Of a stretch of 12,870 bases of DNA, positions 1-7,331 are shown in pieces. Origin of the DNA: Alphaproteobacteria bacterium. GTDB taxonomy: Bacteria; Pseudomonadota; Alphaproteobacteria; Caulobacterales; Caulobacteraceae. The DNA lies in NCBI GenBank assembly GCA_028869395.1, contig JAGWSE010000142.1:1-12870 (forward strand), read 5' to 3'. The notes below the pieces were generated by a model, which was given only the letters and a program-made list of their open reading frames with translations, made no database searches and was not told where the DNA came from. The position numbers were made by a program, and so were the translations under genes. Position 1 is the first letter of the stretch, and the number at the start of each line of letters is the position of its first letter.

Positions 1-321
1 CTTGATAAGCGGAGCGTAATCGGGCATCACGACGGTCACGGGGATGCCCAGCAGCTTGCCGTGGTACGCGAGGCCGAGGGCGTGGTTGCCGGCGGAGGCC
101 GCGATCACGCCGCGCCTCTTGGCGTTGTCGCCGAGCTGCATCAGCGCGTTCAGCGCGCCGCGCTCCTTGTAGGCGGCGGTGAACTGCAGGTTCTCGAACT
201 TCACCCAGACGTCGGCGCCGGTGATCTCCGACAGCGTCCGCGAGTGCCGCATCGGCGTGCGCTCGATGTGACCCTCCAGCCGCGCCTGGGCCGCGAGGAT
301 ATCGCCGAAGGAAAGGGTCAT
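1..321 (-). CDS. Threonine ammonia-lyase (PLP-dependent), N-terminal part, cut by window edge
   Basis: This enzyme deaminates threonine (often also serine) to 2-oxobutyrate in the cytoplasm, feeding isoleucine synthesis or threonine breakdown. The first 107 residues are visible, from ATG at 321; the rest lies left of the window. The PLP Schiff-base lysine is K52 in the sequence TAAYKERGAL, matching the family's S[FY]KxRGA motif, and the phosphate-binding loop SAGNH is at residues 76-80. The start gives the expected short N-terminus before the helix RLEGHIERTP. The gene lies 94 bp downstream of the ABC ATPase on the same strand, and no strong ribosome binding site is visible. Whether it is a biosynthetic form with an ACT domain or a short catabolic form cannot be decided, because the C-terminus is absent, so no symbol is given. 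Serine racemase-like relatives are a less likely alternative. Confidence 0.9.
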   Translation of the reverse strand, partial: MTLSFGDILAAQARLEGHIERTPMRHSRTLSEITGADVWVKFENLQFTAAYKERGALNALMQLGDNAKRRGVIAASAGNHALGLAYHGKLLGIPVTVVMPDYAPLIK

Positions 322-371
322 CTGGAACGCCGGGGGTCGGGAAAGGCGGGCAACCTAACGAGGGCCGGCCC

Positions 372-388
372 GAGGAGCAAACCTCCTC
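372..388 (-). other. Small perfect hairpin between ABC ATPase and threonine ammonia-lyase
   Basis: GAGGAG (372-377) and CTCCTC (383-388) form a perfect 6-bp stem with a 5-base loop, 28 bp past the ABC ATPase stop codon. There is no T-run after it on either strand, so it is not a canonical intrinsic terminator. Next to it lies the 8-bp palindrome GGCCGGCC (363-370). The hairpin could take part in factor-dependent termination or mRNA 3'-end protection, or be chance in GC-rich DNA. Confidence 0.3.
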
Positions 389-415
389 TCCGAAGTAACG
401 GCCTGGGCGAGGCGA

Positions 416-2227
<1,812 letters not shown>

Positions 2228-2331
2228 GGGCTCGGGCGGGCGGCTCGGGTTGAGAGATCCCGCGAGCTAGACACGGATTGAGGCTTTTTTGAAATCGCCT
2301 GTCGGGGGCCCTCCGTGATAGGTGCGCAGCC

Positions 2332-2862
2332 GTGACGGACGCCCCCGACGACAGCCAGCTCCGCCCTGCGCTCTTCCTCGACCGCGACGGGGTGCTGAAT
2401 GAGGACCGCGGCTACGTCGCCCATTGGGATCACTTCCGCTGGATCCCGGGCGCCAAGGCGGCGGTCGCCGCCTTCAACCGCGCCGGTTGGCTGGTGATCG
2501 TGGTGACGAACCAGTCGGGCGTCGGCCGCGGCTACTACACCGAAGCCGAAATGCACGCCCTGCACCGGCGGATGAGCGAGGAGCTGGCGCGCGACGGGGC
2601 CCGCATCGACGCCTTCTATTTCGCCCCGCACCACCCGGAGGCGGCCAGCGAAGCCTATCGGCATCCCGATCCGCCGGACCGCAAGCCGAACCCCGGCATG
2701 ATCCTGCGCGCAATGTCCGACTGGCCCATCGATCGGGACCGCTCCGTGCTGGTCGGCGACAAGCGCTCCGACATGGAGGCGGCCGAGCGAGCAGGCGTGC
2801 GCGGGCTGCTGTTCACCGGCGGCGACCTTGAACGGTTCCTGACGGACGCCGGGCTGATCTAG
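2332..2862 (+). CDS. gmhB: HAD-IIIA phosphatase, GmhB-like (heptose 1,7-bisphosphate 7-phosphatase family)
   Basis: The family removes the 7-phosphate from D-glycero-D-manno-heptose 1,7-bisphosphate in the pathway for LPS-core ADP-heptose. The protein has 176 residues (E. coli GmhB is about 190). The HAD motifs are intact: FLDRDGVLNE with nucleophile D17 and acid/base D19, VTNQSGVGRG (motif II, 58-67), RKPNPGM with K118 (motif III), and VGDKRSDMEAA with D143 and D147 (motif IV). The expected Cys-x-His...Cys-x-Cys zinc loop is not preserved: the region at 98-117 reads APHHPEA...PDPPDRKP, and the protein contains no cysteine at all. Substrate specificity may therefore differ (histidinol phosphatase or another sugar phosphatase). 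The GTG start at 2332 is the first plausible start and has no strong Shine-Dalgarno sequence. The gene is divergent from the ABC ATPase and runs convergently into the methyltransferase with a 6-bp gap. Confidence 0.82.
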   Translation: MTDAPDDSQLRPALFLDRDGVLNEDRGYVAHWDHFRWIPGAKAAVAAFNRAGWLVIVVTNQSGVGRGYYTEAEMHALHRRMSEELARDGARIDAFYFAPHHPEAASEAYRHPDPPDRKPNPGMILRAMSDWPIDRDRSVLVGDKRSDMEAAERAGVRGLLFTGGDLERFLTDAGLI

Positions 2863-2868
2863 CCCCTC

Positions 2869-3327
2869 TCAGACCGCCGCGCGCGGGCTCACGATCACAA
2901 AGAAGCCGCCCTGCACCTTCTGCAGGTGCTCCACCTCGAAGCGCTGGCACAGCTTCGGCAGCCACCAAGACGACGGCTTCTGGATCAGGTGCGCGTTGCG
3001 GCCGTCGGCGAGGAGTCTGATCGCCGGCCCCGTGTGGATGGAAAAGAACCCGAGGCGGGCGGCGAGGTTGCGGAGCTCGTCCAGCACGTTGTCCAGGAAC
3101 TCCGGCTCGATGTGCTCGAGCACATCGATGCAGCAGACCAGGTCGGCGCTGCGCGCCGGGCCGTACTGGGGGAACGCCGGATCGTAAGGGTGGTAGTCGA
3201 CCCGTACGCCCTCGGCTTCCAATGCCTTGCTGAGGTTCTGCTTGCCGGCGCCGTAGTCGCTCAGCGAGGCGATCTTGGCGTTGGCGATCAGCTGGCGCAC
3301 GAACGGGGCGAAGCTCAGCGACGCCAC
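2869..3327 (-). CDS. Class I SAM-dependent methyltransferase domain protein, 5'-truncated reading frame
   Basis: The 152-residue frame starts at GTG 3327, the first start codon after an in-frame TAG. The visible Rossmann-type features are LSDYGAGKQNLSKAL (SAM-binding motif I, about residues 22-36), YHPYDPAF (the acidic end of strand 2) and ADLVCCIDVLEHIEPEFLDNVLDEL (post-motif II, about 61-85). A C-terminal beta segment (GGFFVIVSP) follows. The substrate cannot be inferred. Homologous-looking sequence continues upstream for about 27 codons but is disrupted (see 3328-3407), so this is either a shortened product made from the GTG or the remains of a pseudogene. The gene follows the DNA ligase on the same strand, within the same probable operon. 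There is no good ribosome binding site in front of 3327. Confidence 0.62.
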   Translation of the reverse strand: MASLSFAPFVRQLIANAKIASLSDYGAGKQNLSKALEAEGVRVDYHPYDPAFPQYGPARSADLVCCIDVLEHIEPEFLDNVLDELRNLAARLGFFSIHTGPAIRLLADGRNAHLIQKPSSWWLPKLCQRFEVEHLQKVQGGFFVIVSPRAAV

Positions 3328-3407
3328 GCCGTAGTTCGGCTACTCGTGCAGCTGCTGCCGCAGGCGCCGATACTATTCGGAAATCACGGGTTCGGGGCGT
3401 CGCTCAT
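3328..3407 (-). pseudogene. Disrupted original 5' end of the methyltransferase gene
   Basis: Read on the minus strand, ATG at 3407, preceded by an AGAG ribosome-binding-like sequence, begins MSDAP and is then out of frame by one base near 3394-3397, a G-run on the plus strand. In the methyltransferase frame the sequence continues EPVISE-TAG-YRRLRQQLHE-TAG-PNYGVASLSF, joining directly to the intact ORF. The TAG codons are at 3373-3375 and 3340-3342. The phrase EYRRLxQQLH...YGVASLSFAP reads as a normal methyltransferase N-terminus, so this looks like one frameshift plus two nonsense changes within about 70 bp. TAG ends at least six other genes in this window, so amber recoding is not a reasonable explanation. 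Sequencing or assembly error remains possible. Confidence 0.6.
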
Positions 3408-3446
3408 CGGCTCTCTATCCCACAGAGCGCGGCGGGTTTCGACGGG

Positions 3447-5081
3447 TCATTGCGTCTCCATCTGCGCCAGCATCCGCTCGAGCGTGGCGAGCTCGTCGGC
3501 CTCTGCGGGCGGCTTGTCCCAGCGGATGCGGCTGATCCGTGGGAAGCGCATGGCCACGCCCGAGCGGTGCCGGCCGGAGCGCTGCAAGCCTTCGAAGGCG
3601 ACCTCGAACACCAGGCCCGCATGCGGCTCGGCGCGCACGGCCCTGACTGGCCCGAACCGCTCGGTGGTGTTGTCGCGCACGAACTTGTCGATCTGCTTCA
3701 GCTCCTCGTCGGTGAAGCCGAAATAGGCCTTGCCGACCGGCGTCAGCGCGCGCCGCCCGTCCTCGCTCTCGGTCCAGACGCCGAACGTGTAGTCCGAATA
3801 GAAGCTCGAGCGCTTTCCGTGCCCGCGCTGGGCGTACATCAGCACCGCGTCGACCAGGTAGGGATCGCGCTTCCACTTGAACCACGGCCCCTTCGGCCGG
3901 CCGGCCTCATAGATGGAATCCCAGCGCTTCAGCATCACGCCCTCGGCGATCTGCGGGTCGCCGGGCGGCGGATCGGCGCGCAGGCCGGCCAGTTCCGGCC
4001 AGCTCTCGAAGGGCTGCAGCGGCGAGAGGTCGACGCGCGGCGAGGCCTGTCTCTCCACGAAGGCCTCGAGCCGCTTGCGCCGCTCGGCGAACGTCAGGGC
4101 GCGCAGATCCTCCTGTCCTTCGGCCAGCAGATCGTAGGCGCGCACGCCGGCCGGATATTTCGCCATCAACTTGGCGTCGACGACCTTGCGGTTCAGCCGC
4201 TGCTGCAGCTCGGCGAAGCTCGCGACACTATTTCCGTTTGGGCCTCGCCGCAGGATCAGGAGCTCGCCGTCGACGACGCCATCTTCGAACAGCGCATCCA
4301 CCACGTCGGGGAAGGTCCTGGAGATGTCGTCGCCGGTGCGGGTGTAGAGGCGCCTGACGCCGGCCTCGCGCACCAGCTGCACGCGAATGCCATCCCACTT
4401 CCATTCCGCCGAATAGTCCGCCGGGTCGAGCCTGGCGAAGTCCACCGCCTCGTCGATCGCCTGGGCCAGCATCGCCGGCCGGAAGCGACCCGGGTGCTCG
4501 GCCGAGGGCTTCTCGGAGCGGCCCTCCAGCCAGGCGAAGAGATCTTCGTAGGGCGGATGCAGCGCGTGCCAGAGCTCCTCCACCTCGGCGACATCGACGC
4601 CGCCCAGGTCGGCCGCCGCCTGCTTGGCGAGCCGGGCCGAGAGCCCGACCCGCAGCGCCCCGGTCATCAGCTTGAGCAGCGCCCAGCGCTCCCGCGGCTC
4701 CTGCATAGCGTCGAGCCAGCCCTCGATCAGCCGCTGCACCTCCGCGCGGTTCGCCGTACGCAGCGCCTCGACCACTTCGGCGAGCTCCGGTTCGCGGTTC
4801 GCGCCCGGCCGCCGCGGCCAGACCAGGGCCACGGTCTCGGCGAGGTCGCCCACATAGTCGTAAGACCACCAGAAGAGCTGGGGGTCCATGCGCGCCTCGA
4901 CGGCCTTGCGGATGAAATTGGGCTTGGCCGCGTGGAAGCTGAGATCGCCGGTGAGCGCCGCCAGCGCCCAGCCGCGGTCCGGGTCCGGCGTCTCGCGCAG
5001 GTGGTCGCGAACCAACGTCAGCTTGGCGTTTCGCGAGGACGTCAGCGAGAGCCGGTCCAGGAGTTCGGCGAAGGCGCGCAC
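3447..5081 (-). CDS. ATP-dependent DNA ligase (exonuclease-associated type)
   Basis: This enzyme seals nicked DNA using ATP through a covalent lysyl-AMP intermediate. The 544 residues comprise an N-terminal DNA-binding domain (about 1-190), an adenylation domain (about 200-410) with nucleophile K228 in EWKWDGIR, motif III-like DGELLILRR, motif IV EGVMLKR (K385) and motif V WFKWKRDP, then an OB-fold (to about 520) and a short C-terminal tail. The GTG at 5081 is chosen because MRAFAELLDRLSLTSSRNAKL is the normal N-terminus of this ligase type and because it shares one base with the TAG of the upstream exonuclease, a sign of translational coupling. The frame is open further upstream to 5189, but that part lies antisense-free over the exonuclease coding region and reads as arginine/proline-rich shadow sequence. 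The pair is the conserved core of a bacterial DNA-repair cluster that elsewhere includes an Lhr-core helicase and a metallophosphoesterase, neither of which is seen here. Confidence 0.93.
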   Translation of the reverse strand: MRAFAELLDRLSLTSSRNAKLTLVRDHLRETPDPDRGWALAALTGDLSFHAAKPNFIRKAVEARMDPQLFWWSYDYVGDLAETVALVWPRRPGANREPELAEVVEALRTANRAEVQRLIEGWLDAMQEPRERWALLKLMTGALRVGLSARLAKQAAADLGGVDVAEVEELWHALHPPYEDLFAWLEGRSEKPSAEHPGRFRPAMLAQAIDEAVDFARLDPADYSAEWKWDGIRVQLVREAGVRRLYTRTGDDISRTFPDVVDALFEDGVVDGELLILRRGPNGNSVASFAELQQRLNRKVVDAKLMAKYPAGVRAYDLLAEGQEDLRALTFAERRKRLEAFVERQASPRVDLSPLQPFESWPELAGLRADPPPGDPQIAEGVMLKRWDSIYEAGRPKGPWFKWKRDPYLVDAVLMYAQRGHGKRSSFYSDYTFGVWTESEDGRRALTPVGKAYFGFTDEELKQIDKFVRDNTTERFGPVRAVRAEPHAGLVFEVAFEGLQRSGRHRSGVAMRFPRISRIRWDKPPAEADELATLERMLAQMETQ

Positions 5082-6091
5082 TAGTCCTCGCCTTCCTCCT
5101 CGTAGCCTACGAGTTCGAGGGCGCGCGCCGGGACCCCGTGGAGGTCGGACCAGCGGGCGAGCGCCTCCTCGCGGCCGTGGGTGATCCACAGCTCGCCTGG
5201 CCGGAGCTCGTCGACCGTGGCCGTCAGTTCGTCCCAGTCGGCGTGGTCGGAGATGATCAAGGGCAGCTCGACCCCGCGCTGCCGGGCCCGCGCCCTTACC
5301 CGCATCCAGCCCGAAGCGAAGGCCGCCACGGGATCGGGGAACCGGCGGCTCCAGCGGTCCTGCAGGGTGGACGGCGGGGCGATGATGATCTCGCCGGCGA
5401 AGTCGGTCCTCTCCGCCGTCGTCGCGGGCGCGAGAGGGCCCAGGTCCACCCGGTGCCGCTCGTAAAGCGCGTTCAGCCGCTCCAGAGCCCCGTGAACATA
5501 GATCGTCCGCGTCCAGCCCTGCTCCCGCAGGAGGCAGATGATCCGCTGCGCCTTGCCCAGCGCATAGGCGCCCACCAGGTGCGCCCGCTCGGGGAACTGC
5601 GCGACAGAGCGCAGCAGGCGGCCGATCTCATGGCCGTCGGGCGGGTGGCGGAACACCGGAAGCCCGAAGGTCGCCTCCGAGATGAAGACGTCGCAGGGGA
5701 CCGGCTCGAACGGGGCGCAGGTCGGGTCCCGCCGGCGCTTGTAGTCGCCGGAGACCACCATGGTGAGCCCCTTCCATCGCACCACCACCTGAGCCGAGCC
5801 CAGCACATGGCCGGCCGGGACGAGCGTCACCTCGACCGCATCGCGTGCGACGGACTCGCCATAGGCGGCGGCCTGCGCGCTTTCGGCGAAGGCCAGCCCA
5901 TAGCGCTCGGCCATGATGTCGAGGGTCGCCTCCGTCGCCAGCACCGCGCCGTGGCCGGCCCGCGCGTGGTCGCCGTGCCCGTGGGTGATCACCGCCCGCG
6001 CGACCGTCCGGACCGGATCAACGTAGAAGTCGCCGGGCGCGCAGTAGAGCCCTTCGGGCTTGGGGCAGAGCAGGTCCTGCGGGCGGGTCAT
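5081..6091 (-). CDS. Ligase-associated DNA exonuclease (metallo-beta-lactamase / beta-CASP-like fold)
   Basis: This predicted metal-dependent nuclease processes DNA ends in the same repair pathway as the ligase encoded directly downstream. The 336-residue protein has the metal-binding HxHxDH signature (THGHGDHARAGH, H37/H39/D41/H42), a further conserved histidine in VPAGHVLGSAQV, the GDYKRRRDPT segment and a SEATFGLP motif, all typical of the ligase-associated exonuclease family. The C-terminal part has ISDHADWDEL and ELWITHGREEALARW, matching the last metal/phosphate motifs of MBL-fold nucleases. The start is ATG at 6091; the N-terminus MTRPQDLLCPKPEGLYC is the family's usual opening. The ribosome binding site is weak. 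It is the first gene of the minus-strand operon, and the 167-bp upstream region holds an inverted repeat and a possible degenerate SOS box. Confidence 0.93.
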   Translation of the reverse strand: MTRPQDLLCPKPEGLYCAPGDFYVDPVRTVARAVITHGHGDHARAGHGAVLATEATLDIMAERYGLAFAESAQAAAYGESVARDAVEVTLVPAGHVLGSAQVVVRWKGLTMVVSGDYKRRRDPTCAPFEPVPCDVFISEATFGLPVFRHPPDGHEIGRLLRSVAQFPERAHLVGAYALGKAQRIICLLREQGWTRTIYVHGALERLNALYERHRVDLGPLAPATTAERTDFAGEIIIAPPSTLQDRWSRRFPDPVAAFASGWMRVRARARQRGVELPLIISDHADWDELTATVDELRPGELWITHGREEALARWSDLHGVPARALELVGYEEEGED

Positions 6092-6125
6092 CCGGTCAAC
6101 CTAGGGGCGCGGCGGCCGGGTACAA

Positions 6126-6145
6126 GATTCCCGCGTAGAGGAATC
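6126..6145. repeat. Perfect 6-bp inverted repeat in the divergent promoter region
   Basis: GATTCC (6126-6131) and GGAATC (6140-6145) form an inverted repeat with an 8-bp spacer. It lies 35-54 bp upstream of the exonuclease start codon, and 114 bp before the small membrane peptide on the other side. Its position suits an operator for a dimeric regulator, but no regulator can be named from it. The same sequence could also simply be chance. Confidence 0.35.
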
Positions 6146-6160
6146 GTTCACCCAAAGTCC
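6146..6160 (+). promoter_or_regulatory. Possible degenerate SOS (LexA) box, GTTC-N7-GTCC
   Basis: Alphaproteobacterial LexA binds the direct repeat GTTC-N7-GTTC. Here the sequence is GTTC ACCCAAA GTCC, seven of eight specified bases, 55-69 bp upstream of a DNA-repair operon. A one-mismatch site has a chance of roughly one in eight of occurring in a region this size, so the location next to repair genes is the main argument. Confidence 0.25.
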
Positions 6161-6258
6161 CGACCGAGCGTTAACGAGTGACCGATTACCCGCGGTTGCG
6201 TTCGGCGATGTCCTCACGGGCCTGGCGACGCCGAACCCAACAAGTCGGAGAGTTTTCG

Positions 6259-6363
6259 ATGTACCGCACTTCTTCCCCTCTGCTGGGCGTGGCCAATGTC
6301 GTCATGGCCGCCACGCCGCTGGTGGCCGCCATCTTCGTCGTCATGGGCGCCTTCGGCCGGTGA
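6259..6363 (+). CDS. Small single-pass membrane peptide (34 residues), unknown function
   Basis: The peptide MYRTSSPLLG... has a hydrophobic stretch from about residue 8 to 31 (GVANVVMAATPLVAAIFVVMG) and ends AFGR. It is predicted to sit in the inner membrane with one helix. The start at ATG 6259 is set by a good Shine-Dalgarno sequence GGAGAG (6247-6252) with a 6-base spacer; the frame is open back to a GTG at 6178 but has no ribosome binding site there and an arginine-rich, unconvincing sequence. It sits alone between the divergent exonuclease operon and the hotdog genes, 67 bp before the latter. The family is not recognised and nothing indicates a specific role. A toxin of the type I class is possible from size and hydrophobicity alone, but I see no antisense RNA signal. 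Confidence 0.6.
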   Translation: MYRTSSPLLGVANVVMAATPLVAAIFVVMGAFGR

Positions 6364-6395
6364 ACGCGCCTTGCGGAGCTGACGCTGGGGCGCTG

Positions 6396-6421
6396 TTGAC
6401 CTGCACGGCGTTCGCTCCTAC
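6396..6421 (+). promoter_or_regulatory. Candidate housekeeping promoter for the hotdog-thioesterase unit
   Basis: TTGACCT (6396-6402), an 11-bp gap, then GCTCCTAC (6414-6421) resembles the Caulobacter sigma-73 pattern TTGACSS-N10-14-GCTANAWC, with two mismatches in the -10. Transcription would begin around 6428-6431, at or next to the ATG at 6431. No Shine-Dalgarno sequence precedes that ATG, which fits a leaderless message. Confidence 0.4.
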
Positions 6422-6430
6422 CGCCAAAGC

Positions 6431-6874
6431 ATGAGCCTCGATCGCGACGCGCTGGCCCAGATCGGCCATCACATGGCCACCACCGTGCCCCAGGCGGCCG
6501 CACTGGGCTTCCGGTTTGTCTCCGCGGGCGATGGTCGCGGCACGATCGAGGTCCCCTGGCGCGAGGACCTGGTCGGCGACCCGGACACCGGCGTGATCGC
6601 CGGCGGGGTCGTCACATCCTTGCTCGACCATACCTGCGGGCTGGCGATCACCTCGGCGGCACGGACCGAGCCGTTCTCCACCGCCACCCTGGACCTGCGC
6701 ATCGACTACATGCGCCCCGCCGCGCCAAGGGCCGGCGTCACCGCGCAGGCGCACTGCTACAAGCTCACCCGCTCCATCGCCTTCGTCCGCGCCCAGGCCT
6801 GGGACCTCGATCCCGACGATCCGATCGCCACCGTCCAGGCCGCCTTCGTGGTCAACCGGGCGCCGAGCGCATGA
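6431..6874 (+). CDS. PaaI-family hotdog thioesterase, first of an overlapping pair
   Basis: The 147-residue single-hotdog protein is likely to hydrolyse acyl-CoA thioesters in the cytoplasm as a dimer or tetramer. The fold is recognisable from the central helix VIAGGVVTSLLDHTCGLAI (55-73) and the following strand FSTATLDLRIDYMRPA (82-97), then LTRSIAFVRAQAWD. The acidic residue of the active site is D66. The usual His of the HGG motif nine residues before it is replaced by alanine (A57-G58-G59). The ATG at 6431 is the first start after the upstream stop and lacks a ribosome binding site. The gene shares ATGA with the next hotdog gene (6871-6874), so the two are translationally coupled. The substrate is unknown. 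Confidence 0.87.
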   Translation: MSLDRDALAQIGHHMATTVPQAAALGFRFVSAGDGRGTIEVPWREDLVGDPDTGVIAGGVVTSLLDHTCGLAITSAARTEPFSTATLDLRIDYMRPAAPRAGVTAQAHCYKLTRSIAFVRAQAWDLDPDDPIATVQAAFVVNRAPSA

Positions 6875-7302
6875 GCGACGCGGCGACCCAGAAGAACGCG
6901 GCCGAGCAGCTGGAGGCGTTCCTCCAGCGGGTGCCGTACGTCCGTTTCCTCGGGATGCGCGCCGAGCTGGCCGGTGACGAGATGACGGCCATACTGCCCT
7001 TCCAGCCGCACCTCGTGGGCAACACCCACATCCCGGCCCTGCATGGCGGGGTCATCGGCGCATTCCTGGAAATGACCGCGCTCGCCCAGCTGTCGGTCAC
7101 CCAGGCCTCGACGCGGGTCCACAAGACCATCGACGTCACCATCGAGTACCTGCGCCCCGGCCGCGCCATGACCACCTACGCCCGCGCCGACCTCAGGAAG
7201 GTCGGACGCCGAGTGGCCAATGTGCATGTCGAGGCGTGGCAGGAGGCCCGCAGCGCGCCCGTGGCCGCACTGCGCGGGCATTTCCTGTTGGCGGGAGACT
7301 GA
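6871..7302 (+). CDS. PaaI-family hotdog thioesterase, second of an overlapping pair
   Basis: The 143-residue single-hotdog protein has VRFLGMRAELAGDEMTAILPF as its first strands, HGG at 58-60 beginning the central helix HGGVIGAFLEMTAL, and E67 at the position of the catalytic acid nine residues after His58. That His/Glu spacing matches the HGG...E/D arrangement of PaaI and 4-hydroxybenzoyl-CoA thioesterases. The strand KTIDVTIEYLRPGR and the region RKVGRRVANVHVEAW complete the fold. The ATG at 6871 overlaps the stop of the previous gene as ATGA. Compared with its neighbour it is clearly divergent in sequence, not a recent duplicate. Its substrate is unknown; the pair could work as homo-oligomers or as one hetero-oligomer. 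Confidence 0.87.
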   Translation: MSDAATQKNAAEQLEAFLQRVPYVRFLGMRAELAGDEMTAILPFQPHLVGNTHIPALHGGVIGAFLEMTALAQLSVTQASTRVHKTIDVTIEYLRPGRAMTTYARADLRKVGRRVANVHVEAWQEARSAPVAALRGHFLLAGD

Positions 7303-7331
7303 CCGAAACCAAAGCGGGGAGGCGCAGGACC

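Noticed and set aside
2877..2886. 10-bp palindrome CCGCGCGCGG at the methyltransferase 3' end
   Set aside because: It has no loop and no T-run, so it is not a terminator; simple alternating GC runs are common at this base composition.
3340..3375. TAG codons as a sign of amber recoding (for example pyrrolysine)
   Set aside because: TAG ends several normal genes in the window, and a frameshift accompanies the two TAGs, so gene damage or sequence error is the simpler explanation.
3415..3450. 11-codon ORF starting at the ATGA overlap with the ligase stop
   Set aside because: It encodes only MTRRNPPRSVG and is not conserved-looking. It may help pass ribosomes to the methyltransferase start, but there is no evidence that it is a gene.
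5082..5189. 36-residue upstream extension of the DNA ligase
   Set aside because: It overlaps the exonuclease 3' end and is Arg/Pro/Gly-rich; MRAFAELLDRL at the GTG of 5081 is the usual ligase start and is coupled to the exonuclease stop.
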